Shown piece by piece: positions 8,339-16,970 of a DNA stretch of 64,000 nt (within the stretch, counting starts at the first letter, position 1; every line of letters starts with the position of its first letter). The notes under the pieces are model-generated. The model was not told the origin of the DNA. It ran no database searches and saw nothing but the letters and a program-made list of their open reading frames with translations. A program made the position numbers and the translations under genes. Source of the DNA: an uncultured Bacillota bacterium (GTDB lineage: Bacteria; Bacillota_I; Bacilli_A; RFN20; CAG-288); NCBI GenBank assembly GCA_949300365.1, contig CASGEC010000001.1, positions 185,980-249,979 of the forward strand, written 5' to 3'.

Positions 8339-8736
8339 GGAACAAGGGCGAAAAAAGTTCCTATTCCTATCGGGCACCTACCGACAAGGAGAGGAAGGAA
8401 ATCGAGGCCATAAGGGAGAAGTATCTCGATACGAATGCCGGATCGGCCATGACCAAGATCAAGAAGCTCGACAAGATGGTAAGACGCCTTGCCTTCTATC
8501 CTTCCCTCATCGTCGGCCTTCTAGGTTTCTCTTCCTTTGGATTGGGAATGGCTTTCTCTTTGAAATGGAAGCTCCTCCATATCGGGATTCCCTTGACCAT
8601 CGTCGGCATCGTCCTTCTTCTTCTGTCCCTTCCTATCCATATCTTCCTAGAACGGGCATTGAAGAAGCGCTACGGGCCGGAGATCCTCTCCCTTTCCAAC
8701 AAGGCCCTCCAGGAGGGGGAGAAGGAAAAGGAGTGA
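8335..8736 (+). CDS. Small two-helix membrane protein of the sensor-kinase operon
   Basis: 133 residues starting at ATG 8335 inside the kinase stop (ATGA). The N-terminal 60 residues are charged and cytoplasmic in character, followed by two hydrophobic helices (about 58-77 and 82-102) and a basic/acidic tail (LKKRYGPEILSLSNKALQ). It is not a family I recognise. It resembles the product of 8862-9218 in layout and in the tail (KKRYAKKVLALTDSLL), so the two are probably paralogues. Translational coupling to the kinase suggests a role in signalling, which is inference. Confidence 0.75.
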   Translation: MRNKGEKSSYSYRAPTDKERKEIEAIREKYLDTNAGSAMTKIKKLDKMVRRLAFYPSLIVGLLGFSSFGLGMAFSLKWKLLHIGIPLTIVGIVLLLLSLPIHIFLERALKKRYGPEILSLSNKALQEGEKEKE

Positions 8737-8861
8737 TGGACGAGTCTCTTTCTGTCCTTTAACAAAACAATTACAAAAGCCACACAAACAAAATACAAAA
8801 GTTTCACATAGGTCTAAAACATGCCTCCTAGAATGAAAAGGAAGACGTCAAGGAGGCAAGA

Positions 8862-9218
8862 ATGGACCTAAGGAAAAGAAACGACATCCCCGCTTTCCGC
8901 AAAGACGCTCTCCCCGCGGAAAAAGAGGACGAAAGGTATGTCGAGCTGAAGAACCTGGAAAAGAAGATAAGAAGGCCTGTCGAAATCGTCTCTTTCCTTC
9001 TTGGCATTCTCGGCATCCTCCTTTTCGGTGCCGGGCTTTCCATCTGCCTTGAGGCACTGAAGGCAAGTTTCACCCTTGGCGTCGTTTTGGGCATTCTTGG
9101 CCTTTTTATTCTCCTTGTCACCTATCCTTTCGGGAAGAACTGGCTTGAGAGAAGGAAGAAGCGCTATGCCAAGAAGGTCCTTGCCCTTACCGACTCGCTT
9201 CTCAACATCCAGGAATAG
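8862..9218 (+). CDS. Small two-helix membrane protein, paralogue of the preceding one
   Basis: 118 residues, ATG 8862 with AAGGAGG 5 nt upstream. Charged N-terminus, two membrane helices (about 43-65 and 70-90), basic C-terminus. Not a recognised family; similarity to the 8335-8736 product is in the loop and tail, by eye. A 125-bp AT-rich gap (8737-8861) precedes it, so it may have its own promoter, though none was clear. Confidence 0.72.
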   Translation: MDLRKRNDIPAFRKDALPAEKEDERYVELKNLEKKIRRPVEIVSFLLGILGILLFGAGLSICLEALKASFTLGVVLGILGLFILLVTYPFGKNWLERRKKRYAKKVLALTDSLLNIQE

Positions 9219-9231
9219 GAGGAAAATGGAA

Positions 9232-10023
9232 ATGGATCTCTTCCGCAGGATTTTCTATCCGATCGAGGCGCTCGTCTACTTCGTCCTGATGGTCCTTGCC
9301 GGCACGACCATCTGCGGCGCGACGCACTATTGGGACATCACCCAGGCCCAGACCATCACGATCGCCACCGCCTCGGGCATCGTCGGCATCTTTGCGCCGG
9401 TCTTGGTGGAGAAACTCTTCAAGATCAAGTTCTCCCACCTGATCGACATCCTCATCGCCGTCGATCTCTTTGCCGCCATCATCCTCGGCGAGGCCTTGAC
9501 CTTCTACTATTACTTCCCGGGCATGGACAAGATCTTCCACTTCTGTGCGACGGCCGAGCTTGCCCTAGGCGGCTATGTCCTTGCCAAGTACTTTTTGGGA
9601 AAGACGAACAAGGGGAAGCACCACGTCCTCTTCGCTTTGATCTTTGCCTTCTTCTTTGCCATCGCCTTCCAGGCCTTCTGGGAACTGTATGAGTTTACCT
9701 TCAACCAGATTGCCGGAACCAACATGCAGAAGTATATCCCCTCGGAGTTCTACGACCGGATCGATGCCGATGGCGTTCTCCAGCTCTCCCAGGAGGAAAT
9801 CGCCGCATTCTTCAGCCAGTTTGGTGGATACCATTTTGCCCTTGAGGATACGATGTATGATATCGTCGCCGATTGCCTTGGCGCCTTGACGGGCTGTGTG
9901 GGATGCGCTGTCCTCTTCCACTTCTATCCCCATCTCCAGGACCATATCATCTATCGCCCGGAAACGGAAGCGGTCCTTGAAGAAGGCGAGGAAAACACGC
10001 TCAACCATAAGAGACAAAACTAG
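9232..10023 (+). CDS. Polytopic membrane protein, YjdF/DUF2238-like
   Basis: 263 residues from ATG 9232; an in-frame ATG at 9226 also exists but sits only 3 nt from AGGAGG (9217-9222), whereas 9232 has 9-nt spacing. About six membrane helices. The signatures GMDKIFHFCATAELALGGYV and FWELYEF, then LEDTMYDIVADCLGALTG, fit the DUF2238 (YjdF) pattern in which conserved D/H/E residues sit in membrane helices; function of the family is unknown. It follows the two small membrane proteins closely and ends at a strong hairpin. Confidence 0.65.
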   Translation: MDLFRRIFYPIEALVYFVLMVLAGTTICGATHYWDITQAQTITIATASGIVGIFAPVLVEKLFKIKFSHLIDILIAVDLFAAIILGEALTFYYYFPGMDKIFHFCATAELALGGYVLAKYFLGKTNKGKHHVLFALIFAFFFAIAFQAFWELYEFTFNQIAGTNMQKYIPSEFYDRIDADGVLQLSQEEIAAFFSQFGGYHFALEDTMYDIVADCLGALTGCVGCAVLFHFYPHLQDHIIYRPETEAVLEEGEENTLNHKRQN

Positions 10024-10030
10024 ACAAAGG

Positions 10031-10059
10031 AAAGGGCAGGTCGTGGGCCTGCCCCTTTT
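10031..10059 (+). terminator. Terminator between convergent genes
   Basis: GGGCAGG, 7-nt loop, CCTGCCC then CTTTT. It lies between the membrane-protein gene and the convergent EF-G-like gene and could serve both. Confidence 0.75.
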
Positions 10060-10089
10060 GTCTGCTGTGTATTTGAGGAATCCTTTTCC

Positions 10090-12147
10090 TTACTTCTTCT
10101 CCTGATGCTCCTTCAGGATCTCTTCCTGGAGCTTGTGCGGGACTTCCTCGTAATCCTCGAAGACGCGGTTGAAGAAGGCCGTTCCCTTGCTTAAGGCCTT
10201 GAGCTCGTTTGCGTATTCCTGAATCTCGGCCTGGGGGACGATCGCCACGACATCGAGGTTTCCGGAGCTGTTCTCGTCCGTGGAGAGGATCCGTGCCCTT
10301 CTCTTGCTGAGATCGGAAAGGACGGCACCCAGGTAGTCGTTCTCGCAGTCGATGGTGATCCTGTCGTAGGGCTCAAGGAGGATCGGTCCGCAATTGGGAT
10401 AGGCGTTGCGGAAGGCCAGGATCGCCGCGTTCTTGAAGGCCATTTCGTTGGAATCGACCGTGTGCTGCTTGCCATCCAGAAGCGTGGCCTTGACGTTGAG
10501 GACAGGGGCACCGATGAGACCGCCGTTATTGAGGGCCTCCAAAAAGCCTTTCTCGACCGCCGGGAAGTAGCCCTTGTCGATATGGCCACCGAAGACGGTG
10601 GATTCAAAGGAGGTCTTCTCGGCCGGCTCAAAGCGCATCTGGACGACGCCGTAGTATCCGCTGCCGCCGGTCTGCTTGACATAGCGTCCTTCGGCCTCGC
10701 CTGCCTTGGTGATGGCCTCGCGGTAGGAAATCCTTATCTTCTCGGTTGAGAAATGGATCTCGTATTCGTTCCTGAGGCGTTCGAGGATGGCGTTGAGGTG
10801 GGTCTTGGAAAGGCCGCCGATGAGGATCTGTCCGGTCGTCTCTTCCTTCCTCAGGGAAAGGGTCGGATCTTCCAAAGACATCCTGCCGACGACGGGGAAG
10901 AGCTTGTCGGAATCCTTCTTCGTCTCCGGGACGATGGCCGTGAAGTAGGTCGGCGTCGGATAGTGGACTTCCTTGTAGCGGATGGGGTGGCTCTTGTCCG
11001 AGAGAGTCGCCGAGAGGTGGATATCCTCAAGCCTTGTGACGGCGGCGATGTCGCCGGCGGAGACTTCCTTGATCGGGGTCAATTTCTCGCCGCAGACAGA
11101 GAAGAGATTGTTGAGTGCATAGTCCTTGCCGTTGTTAAGGCAGGTCAGCACATCCCCGGCATGGAGGACGCCCGACTGGACCTTGAAGATCGAGACCAGG
11201 CCCTGATAGGAATTGTAGGTGTTCTTGAAGACGACAAGGGAGGTCGGTTCCTCAAGGCTTGTCTGGACATGGACTTCCTCTCCCTTATCGTTTGTGGCCT
11301 CCATGGGCTTGAGGTCTGTGGGGGAAGGAAGATAGCTGACGAGCATGTTGGTCAAGGTATTGATGCCGATGTCCTTTGTGGCAGAGCCGACGATGATGGG
11401 ATAAAGCTCACCCTTGAGGACGCCTTCCCTCAAGCCGAAGCGGATTTCCTCGTTGGTGAAGGGCTCGCCGGAGAAGAAACGCTCCAGAAGGGTATCGTTG
11501 ACGGTGGCGACGGCCTCGCAGAGCCTGTTGTGGAGGGCGAAGACGATCTCCCTCTTGTCCTCGTAGATGACATCGTCCTCACAGGTGACGCCGTTGTATT
11601 TCCTGGCCTTGAGCTCGACGACGTTGACGAAGCCGTCGAAGTTTTCCTTCCGTCCGATCGGATAGGAGAAAGGAACGCACTTTTTGCTGTCGAGTTTCTC
11701 CTGGATATCCTCGTAGAGCACATTGAAGTCGACGTTTTCCTTGTCCATCTTGTTGAGGAAAAGGAACATCGGAACGCCTCTCTTCCTCAGCAGCTTAAAA
11801 GCCTTGATCGTTCCTGTCTGGACGCCCTTGCTGGCATCGATGACAAGGATGGCACCCTTGATGAGACGGGTGATGCCGATCGTTTCGAAGATGTAGTCGT
11901 CGTTTCCGGGAAGGTCGATGAGGTTGATCTTGTAGCCCTCGTGCTCGATGGGGATGACGCTGGAGGAGAGGGAGACCTGCTTCTCCTTTTCCTGGGGGAG
12001 GTAGTCGGAGAGGGTATTCTTCTTCTCGACCTCGCCCTTGGTTGCAATCAATCCGGCCTTGTAGGCCAAGGATTCGACAAGGCTCGTCTTTCCGCTTCCC
12101 TGATGGCCGACGACGGCGACATTGCGGATGTTTTCGGGATGATACAT
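10090..12147 (-). CDS. EF-G-like translational GTPase paralogue with altered switch motifs
   Basis: 685 residues, slightly shorter than canonical EF-G (about 690-700), with all five domains visible: G domain 1-270, domain II around 300-375, and domains III-V ending in QEEILKEHQEKK. G1 is GHQGSGKTS (14-22) and G4 NKMD. Two hallmark sites differ: the switch I motif RGITI reads KQVSL, and DTPGH reads DLPGN, so the histidine that activates GTP hydrolysis is Asn. This marks it as an EF-G2/EF-G-like paralogue, not the main factor. The role of such paralogues varies (ribosome recycling, slow growth, unknown). A cre-like box overlaps its promoter, so it may respond to carbon supply, unusual for an elongation factor. 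Confidence 0.85.
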   Translation of the reverse strand: MYHPENIRNVAVVGHQGSGKTSLVESLAYKAGLIATKGEVEKKNTLSDYLPQEKEKQVSLSSSVIPIEHEGYKINLIDLPGNDDYIFETIGITRLIKGAILVIDASKGVQTGTIKAFKLLRKRGVPMFLFLNKMDKENVDFNVLYEDIQEKLDSKKCVPFSYPIGRKENFDGFVNVVELKARKYNGVTCEDDVIYEDKREIVFALHNRLCEAVATVNDTLLERFFSGEPFTNEEIRFGLREGVLKGELYPIIVGSATKDIGINTLTNMLVSYLPSPTDLKPMEATNDKGEEVHVQTSLEEPTSLVVFKNTYNSYQGLVSIFKVQSGVLHAGDVLTCLNNGKDYALNNLFSVCGEKLTPIKEVSAGDIAAVTRLEDIHLSATLSDKSHPIRYKEVHYPTPTYFTAIVPETKKDSDKLFPVVGRMSLEDPTLSLRKEETTGQILIGGLSKTHLNAILERLRNEYEIHFSTEKIRISYREAITKAGEAEGRYVKQTGGSGYYGVVQMRFEPAEKTSFESTVFGGHIDKGYFPAVEKGFLEALNNGGLIGAPVLNVKATLLDGKQHTVDSNEMAFKNAAILAFRNAYPNCGPILLEPYDRITIDCENDYLGAVLSDLSKRRARILSTDENSSGNLDVVAIVPQAEIQEYANELKALSKGTAFFNRVFEDYEEVPHKLQEEILKEHQEKK

Positions 12148-12159
12148 GTTGTTCTCCTT

Positions 12160-12173
12160 TGGAAACGCTTACA
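12160..12173 (-). promoter_or_regulatory. cre-like operator in front of the EF-G-like gene
   Basis: Minus strand TGTAAGCGTTTCCA matches the CcpA consensus TGWAANCGNTNWCA at 13 of 14 positions. It lies between the -10 candidate TATACT (12177-12182) and the ribosome site, where binding would repress. Confidence 0.65.
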
Positions 12174-12374
12174 GAAAGTATACAGGAAAAAGCTCCAGGG
12201 GAAAAGGGAATTGCCGGAAAGAGGACAGGATTTCCCTGTCGGAAGGTCCATGTGGGCATCTTGATTTCTCTTTCCAAAAGACAAACAAGGAAATCCAAGC
12301 GGCAGTTTGCGGTGAAAAAGCCGGTTTTTACCATTATTTGACATTTCTGGCTTTCCTATCCAAAAACGATGTTC

Positions 12375-12380
12375 TATAAT
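12375..12380 (+). promoter_or_regulatory. -10 box of the glgCDA operon
   Basis: TATAAT 39 nt upstream of the glgC start. The nearest TTGACA (12339-12344) is too far (about 30 nt), so no matching -35 is claimed. Confidence 0.6.
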
Positions 12381-12389
12381 ATTTTCTGT

Positions 12390-12403
12390 TGAAAGCGTTT
12401 ACA
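12390..12403 (+). promoter_or_regulatory. Perfect cre box downstream of the glgC -10
   Basis: TGAAAGCGTTTACA fits the CcpA consensus TGWAANCGNTNWCA at every position and sits 10 nt downstream of the -10 box, a roadblock/repressor position. Another LacI-family regulator could use the same site. Confidence 0.8.
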
Positions 12404-12418
12404 ACAAGGAGGCTATGA

Positions 12419-13531
12419 ATGAAAGCAGAGATGGTAGCAGTCATCCTGGCCGGAGGAAGAGGCACCCGTCTCCACTCCCTGACGGCCAAGATTGCGAAGC
12501 CTGCAGTCTTTTTTGGCGGGAAATACAGGATCATCGACTTCCCTCTCTCCAACTGTGCCAACTCCGGAATCTCCGCGGTCGGCGTCGCGACGCAATACGA
12601 GTCCACGGCCCTGAACACCTACATCGGGACCGGTAGGAACTGGGGTCTTAACGGCACCGGCGCTCTGACGTCCATCCTGCCGCCGAGGGAGACGCCGCTG
12701 GGGGCCAGCTGGTATCTGGGAACGGCCGATGCCATCTACCAGAACATCGACTGGCTGGACAAGACGCATTGCGAGTACGTGGTCATCCTCTCGGGCGATC
12801 ATATCTACAAGATGGACTATTCCGAGATGCTTTCTTTCCACAAGAAGAACGCCGCCGACGTCACCATCGCCACCATCCGCGTGCCCATGAGCGAGGCCAG
12901 CCGCTTTGGTATCGTCCTCACCGATGAGGAAAGCCGCATCACCGAGTTCCAGGAGAAGCCAAAGCATCCGAAATCCGACCTGGCCTCGATGGGTATCTAT
13001 ATCTTCAACTACAAGCTGCTTCGCGATAGTCTTGTTGCCGACCATGCCCTGGAGAAATCCAGCCATGACTTCGGAAAGGATATCCTGCCGACCCTGCTCA
13101 AGGCCGGAAAGAGACTCTTCGCCTATGCCTTCTCCGGCTATTGGAAAGACGTCGGTACCGTCCACTCCCTGTGGGAAGCCAACATGGACCTTCTTGATCC
13201 CGATTGCACCCTGCGCCTTTATTCCTCGGACTTCAAGGTCTATTCCGCCGATACCTTCTCCCGTCCGCAGCTCATCAGCAAGACGGCCACGGTCGATGAC
13301 TGCATCGTCAATCAGGGTGCCGTCATCCACGGCAAGTGCGTCCATTCCGTCATCTCCAACGAGGTCGTCGTCGAGAAGGGCGCTCTCGTCCAGGATTCGA
13401 TGATCATGCCCGGCGCCGTTGTCAAGAGCGGCGTCACGGTCAAGAACGCCATCATCGGCTCTTCTGTCGTCGTGGATTCGGACAAGATCGGAACCAAGGA
13501 CGACATCGTTCTCTACACGGAGGAAGACTAA
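12419..13531 (+). CDS. glgC: Glucose-1-phosphate adenylyltransferase, catalytic subunit
   Basis: 370 residues; ATG 12419 with AAGGAGG 6 nt upstream (ATG 12415 is out of frame). Makes ADP-glucose from glucose-1-phosphate and ATP, the committed step of glycogen synthesis. The nucleotide-binding N-terminus LAGGRGTRLHSLTAKIAKPAV, YRIIDFPLSN, the catalytic LSGDHIYKMDY and the sugar-phosphate motif FQEKPK are all present, followed by a left-handed beta-helix from about residue 280 (repeats such as TVDDCIVNQGAVIHG). First gene of glgC-glgD-glgA, 2 nt before glgD. Confidence 0.95.
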   Translation: MKAEMVAVILAGGRGTRLHSLTAKIAKPAVFFGGKYRIIDFPLSNCANSGISAVGVATQYESTALNTYIGTGRNWGLNGTGALTSILPPRETPLGASWYLGTADAIYQNIDWLDKTHCEYVVILSGDHIYKMDYSEMLSFHKKNAADVTIATIRVPMSEASRFGIVLTDEESRITEFQEKPKHPKSDLASMGIYIFNYKLLRDSLVADHALEKSSHDFGKDILPTLLKAGKRLFAYAFSGYWKDVGTVHSLWEANMDLLDPDCTLRLYSSDFKVYSADTFSRPQLISKTATVDDCIVNQGAVIHGKCVHSVISNEVVVEKGALVQDSMIMPGAVVKSGVTVKNAIIGSSVVVDSDKIGTKDDIVLYTEED

Positions 13532-13533
13532 CT

Positions 13534-14649
13534 ATGGCAATCAAGGTTTTAGGTTTGGTCGACTGCTTCAACAGCCCCGAGTTCGGGCCGATGACGAAGC
13601 ATCGTTCCGTCGCTTCCACCTCCTTCCTGGGAAGATATGCCTTCATCGACTTCCAGCTTTCCAACTTCCTCAACTCCCGCATCCCTTCTATCGGCATCCT
13701 CTGCCAGAACCACATCCGTTCCCTCTCCCGCCATGTCGGAAACGGAAACTCCTGGATCAACAACACCAAGATCGGCCAGTTCCAGATTCTCTACGATGAG
13801 CCCAACATCGCCAATCCCGGATACAACACCGACGTCGCCGATCTCTTCGAGAACCGCTGGTTCCTGCGCGCCATCAAGCCCGACTATGTCGTCATCGCCC
13901 CTCCCTACATGGTCTTCCGTGCGGATTTCCAGGCCCTTCTTGCCGACCATATCGCTTCCGGTTCCCGCATCTCCCTTCTCTATACGCACAGGAAGGGACT
14001 GAAGAATTCCTTTATCGGTGCCCGCAAGATCTACATCTCCGAAAGGGGCAAGGTCACCCGCATCGAGACAAACCGCGGCGAGTCGGACGAAGGCGATATC
14101 TCCATGGGTACCATGATCATGGACTATCCGATGCTGGAGAGCCTCATGGAGTATGCCCAGGGAACCTCGGCCTTCTTCTCCCTTTCCGATACCCTCAACC
14201 ACATCTCTCCCTCCGTCCTCATCCGTGCCGTCCGCCACGATGGCTATGTCCAGTCCTTCGATTCGCTGAGCAACTACCTGAAGTATTCCCTCGACCTTCT
14301 TAACGAAGAGACCTATTCCTCCCTCTTTGACGAGGAATGGCCCATCTACACCAAGTCCTACGATACGGCCCCTGTCCTCTACAAGAAGAGCGGCAGCGCC
14401 TCCAATTCCTATATCGCCAACGGTTCCATCATCGAAGGCTCGGTCGTCAACTCCATCCTCGGCCGTGGCGTCCGCGTCCATCGCGGGGTCGTGATCAAGA
14501 ACGCCGTCATCGGCAGTGACGCCATCATCAGCGAGAACATCCATATCGAGAATGCCATCGTCGACAAGGAAGCCCAGGTCATCCACGTCAAGGAGATCGT
14601 CGGCACGCCCGACAACCCACTCTACATCGCCCAGGGAGACATTGTCTGA
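13534..14649 (+). CDS. glgD: Glucose-1-phosphate adenylyltransferase, regulatory subunit GlgD
   Basis: 371 residues from ATG 13534, 2 nt after glgC; the longer frame upstream is inside glgC. It is a GlgC paralogue with the same nucleotidyltransferase plus beta-helix fold, but the pyrophosphate loop GGRGTRL is replaced by VDCFNSPEFGPMTKHRSVAS and the GDH catalytic motif by VIAPPYMVFRADF. This is the usual state of GlgD, which forms a heteromer with GlgC and raises its activity. Its stop overlaps the glgA start by 1 nt. Confidence 0.92.
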   Translation: MAIKVLGLVDCFNSPEFGPMTKHRSVASTSFLGRYAFIDFQLSNFLNSRIPSIGILCQNHIRSLSRHVGNGNSWINNTKIGQFQILYDEPNIANPGYNTDVADLFENRWFLRAIKPDYVVIAPPYMVFRADFQALLADHIASGSRISLLYTHRKGLKNSFIGARKIYISERGKVTRIETNRGESDEGDISMGTMIMDYPMLESLMEYAQGTSAFFSLSDTLNHISPSVLIRAVRHDGYVQSFDSLSNYLKYSLDLLNEETYSSLFDEEWPIYTKSYDTAPVLYKKSGSASNSYIANGSIIEGSVVNSILGRGVRVHRGVVIKNAVIGSDAIISENIHIENAIVDKEAQVIHVKEIVGTPDNPLYIAQGDIV

Positions 14650-16055
14650 TGAAAATCCTCTTGGTAACAAGCGAAGCCCTTCCCTATATCAAGTCCGGGG
14701 GACTGGCCGACTTCATCTATTCCTTCGGCAAGGCCCTCAAGGACAAGGGACATGCGGTTTCCGTCATCCTTCCTCTCTACAAGGCCATCCGCGACAAGCA
14801 CCAGGAAGTCCTGACCGACCTTTACGACACATTCGACTTCAAGATGGACTGGCGCACCCAGGGCTGTGGCGTCTTCCACCACAGGATCGACGACATCGAC
14901 TTCTATTTCACGGCGATGGACCGCTTCGATCGCGATGGCATGTACGGCTATGGCGACGACAACGAGCGCTTTGCCTGCTTCATGATGGCCGTCAACACCT
15001 TCCTCACCCGCCACAACGACTATGACGTCGTCCACTGCAACGACTGGCAGACGGCTGTCCTTCCTCTCCTTCTCCGCTTCAATCCCAAGCCCATCAAGAC
15101 GGTTTTGACGATCCATAACCCGGCCTTCCAGGGCTGGGCCTCACGGGACGATCTTCGCCGCTATTTCAATCTCCATACGGACTGCTTCGATTCCGGCCTT
15201 GTCCGCATGGGCGATTCCTTCAACTACCTGAAGACCGGCATCATGACGGCGGACAAGATCACTACCGTCAGCCGCACCCACTGCCAGGAACTGCTCCACG
15301 ACCACGATGGCTTTGGCGGTATCGGGGCGATCCTCGACTGGTGCCGGCACAACGACTTCGTCGGCATCGTCAATGGCCTGGACGTCGATATCTGGGATCC
15401 GGCGACGGACGACAAGCTGGCCAAGAACTACACCCTCTATGACTACAAGGTCGGAAAGCGGGCCAACAGGGAGAAGATCCTCAACGATCTTGGCATGTCC
15501 ACTTCCTTCCGCGGTGCCTTGTATTCCTGCATCACCCGCCTTTCCGGACAGAAGGGCATCGATAGGCTCATTTCCTGCATGGGCGAGCTGAAGAAATCGG
15601 ATTCCCGCCTCATCATCATCGGTACGGGCGACATGGAAAACGAGGTCCTGGCCAATGCCCTCCAGCATCCGGAGGTCTACTTCGTCAAGCGCTATGACGA
15701 GAACCTGGCGCACCTTCTCTATGCCGCCAGCGACTTCTTCCTCATGCCTTCCTACTTCGAGCCCTGCGGCACCAGCCAGATGATCGCCATGCGCTATGGC
15801 ACGGTCCCGATCGTCAGCAACGTCGGCGGCCTCAACGACACGGTCAAGGATATCAGCCTCGGCTATTCCGCGACGGGCTTTGTCTTCAATAACGCCGACC
15901 CGACGGCCTACATGAACTGCTTCATCGCCTCTTCCCGCTACTTCTACAATCCCGGCCTTGATAGGCTTATCCAGGAAGGCATGAAGGGCGACTATTCCTG
16001 GGCAAGATCGGCCGAAGAGTACATCCGTCTCTACGAGTCCATCACCTGGAAATGA
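14649..16055 (+). CDS. glgA: Glycogen synthase (GT5, ADP-glucose)
   Basis: 468 residues, usual family length; start TGATG overlaps the glgD stop. N-terminal KSGGLADFIYSFGKAL (ADP-glucose-binding KxGGL), HCNDWQTAVLPLL, TADKITTVSRTH, and the C-terminal PSYFEPCGTSQMIAMRYGTVP followed by NVGGLNDTV define GT5 glycogen synthases. Elongates alpha-1,4-glucan with the ADP-glucose made by the two upstream genes. No branching enzyme or phosphorylase follows, so glgB and glgP must lie elsewhere. A promoter for rpmF starts just after the stop. Confidence 0.95.
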   Translation: MKILLVTSEALPYIKSGGLADFIYSFGKALKDKGHAVSVILPLYKAIRDKHQEVLTDLYDTFDFKMDWRTQGCGVFHHRIDDIDFYFTAMDRFDRDGMYGYGDDNERFACFMMAVNTFLTRHNDYDVVHCNDWQTAVLPLLLRFNPKPIKTVLTIHNPAFQGWASRDDLRRYFNLHTDCFDSGLVRMGDSFNYLKTGIMTADKITTVSRTHCQELLHDHDGFGGIGAILDWCRHNDFVGIVNGLDVDIWDPATDDKLAKNYTLYDYKVGKRANREKILNDLGMSTSFRGALYSCITRLSGQKGIDRLISCMGELKKSDSRLIIIGTGDMENEVLANALQHPEVYFVKRYDENLAHLLYAASDFFLMPSYFEPCGTSQMIAMRYGTVPIVSNVGGLNDTVKDISLGYSATGFVFNNADPTAYMNCFIASSRYFYNPGLDRLIQEGMKGDYSWARSAEEYIRLYESITWK

Positions 16056-16073
16056 TGCCGACGGAAATTTCTG

Positions 16074-16102
16074 TTTACTTTTCCGATGTCCATCGGTATA
16101 AT
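16074..16102 (+). promoter_or_regulatory. rpmF promoter
   Basis: TTTACT (16074-16079), 17-nt spacer, TATAAT (16097-16102), 58 nt upstream of rpmF. Confidence 0.7.
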
Positions 16103-16159
16103 GTTTGTTGCTGTTTTGCATCATCGATGAAATATTAAGCAGAAACGGAGGATAAGACC

Positions 16160-16348
16160 ATGGCAGTACCTTTCAGAAGAACGGGAGTGACCAAGAAGAG
16201 AATCAGAAGAGGACATATCGGTCTCACGGCCGTCAACGTCGGCGTCTGCCCCAACTGCGGAGCGACCGTCCGTCCCCATCATGTTTGCCCGAGCTGCGGC
16301 TATTACAAGGGCAAGAAGGTCATGGACGTCAAGTCCAACCAGGACTAA
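16160..16348 (+). CDS. rpmF: Ribosomal protein L32
   Basis: 62 residues: basic MAVPFRRTGVTKKRIRRGHI start typical of L32, then a four-cysteine zinc ribbon CPNCGATVRPHHVCPSCGYY. GGAGG upstream. The zinc-binding (C+) form. Its own promoter and terminator make it monocistronic; the usual neighbour YceD/DUF177 is absent. Confidence 0.97.
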   Translation: MAVPFRRTGVTKKRIRRGHIGLTAVNVGVCPNCGATVRPHHVCPSCGYYKGKKVMDVKSNQD

Positions 16349-16374
16349 TTCTCCGATAGACCCAGAAATGGCAA

Positions 16375-16398
16375 GGGCTCGCCAGTCGAGCCCTTTTT
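16375..16398 (+). terminator. rpmF terminator
   Basis: GGGCTCG, 5-nt loop CCAGT, CGAGCCC, then TTTTT. Confidence 0.88.
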
Positions 16399-16420
16399 CG
16401 ACTCAGGAAAGGAGTAGAGG

Positions 16421-16888
16421 ATGACCTATCTCGAACGGATTACCTATCTGACCGGACGCTTCCTTGAGGTGTTCCAGTACACGCTTTTTAATGCCTATCG
16501 CCTTGCTACCTTCTTTGACGGCATCAAGCATCTCTCCCCGCAGACAAACACCGAGGAGAACATAGAGGCTTTGGAAAGTGTGGCCCGGACCAAGCTTGTC
16601 GAAAGCCAGGGAAAGGACGTCTCCACCCTTGAGAAGGACCTCCTTGGACACGGCCTATCCGTCAAGGACGAAAAGGAGCTTCACGCCTTGCTCCTCAAGC
16701 GCAACTACATCGTCTCCTACTTCTTCCTCAACACCGCTTCCGATCTTGCCAAGGAAGACCCCAGGATCTACGAAAACACGATCGACGAGCTTCAGGAATA
16801 CGTCGATAGGGCGATTGATCTCAATACCAGGATATCCAACGCCTTCGACAGAATCCTTGAGAGAGACTATCGGCATTTCGGAAAGTAG
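16421..16888 (+). CDS. Unrecognised helical cytoplasmic protein
   Basis: 155 residues, ATG 16421 preceded by AGGAAAGGAG. No signal peptide or membrane helix; nearly all alpha-helical with amphipathic segments (ITYLTGRFLEVFQYTLFNAYR, YIVSYFFLNTASDLA, IDELQEYVDRAIDL). I do not recognise the family. Good ribosome site, host-like codon use and its own terminator indicate a real gene. It lies alone between rpmF and the ATPase graveyard. Confidence 0.7.
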   Translation: MTYLERITYLTGRFLEVFQYTLFNAYRLATFFDGIKHLSPQTNTEENIEALESVARTKLVESQGKDVSTLEKDLLGHGLSVKDEKELHALLLKRNYIVSYFFLNTASDLAKEDPRIYENTIDELQEYVDRAIDLNTRISNAFDRILERDYRHFGK

Positions 16889-16898
16889 GATTTGCTGC

Positions 16899-16925
16899 CC
16901 CGCTTCGAAAGAGGCGGGATTTTTT
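16899..16925 (+). terminator. Terminator of the helical-protein gene
   Basis: CCCGCTTC, GAAA tetraloop, GAGGCGGG (one G-T), then a T run. Confidence 0.85.
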
Positions 16926-16970
16926 GGATGGCGCGGGCGAGGCTCTTTAGGATATTGGAATCGTTTTAGT

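Noticed and set aside
12339..12380. TTGACA (12339) with TATAAT (12375) as a sigma-A promoter
   Set aside because: Spacing of about 30 nt is too long; only the -10 is retained.
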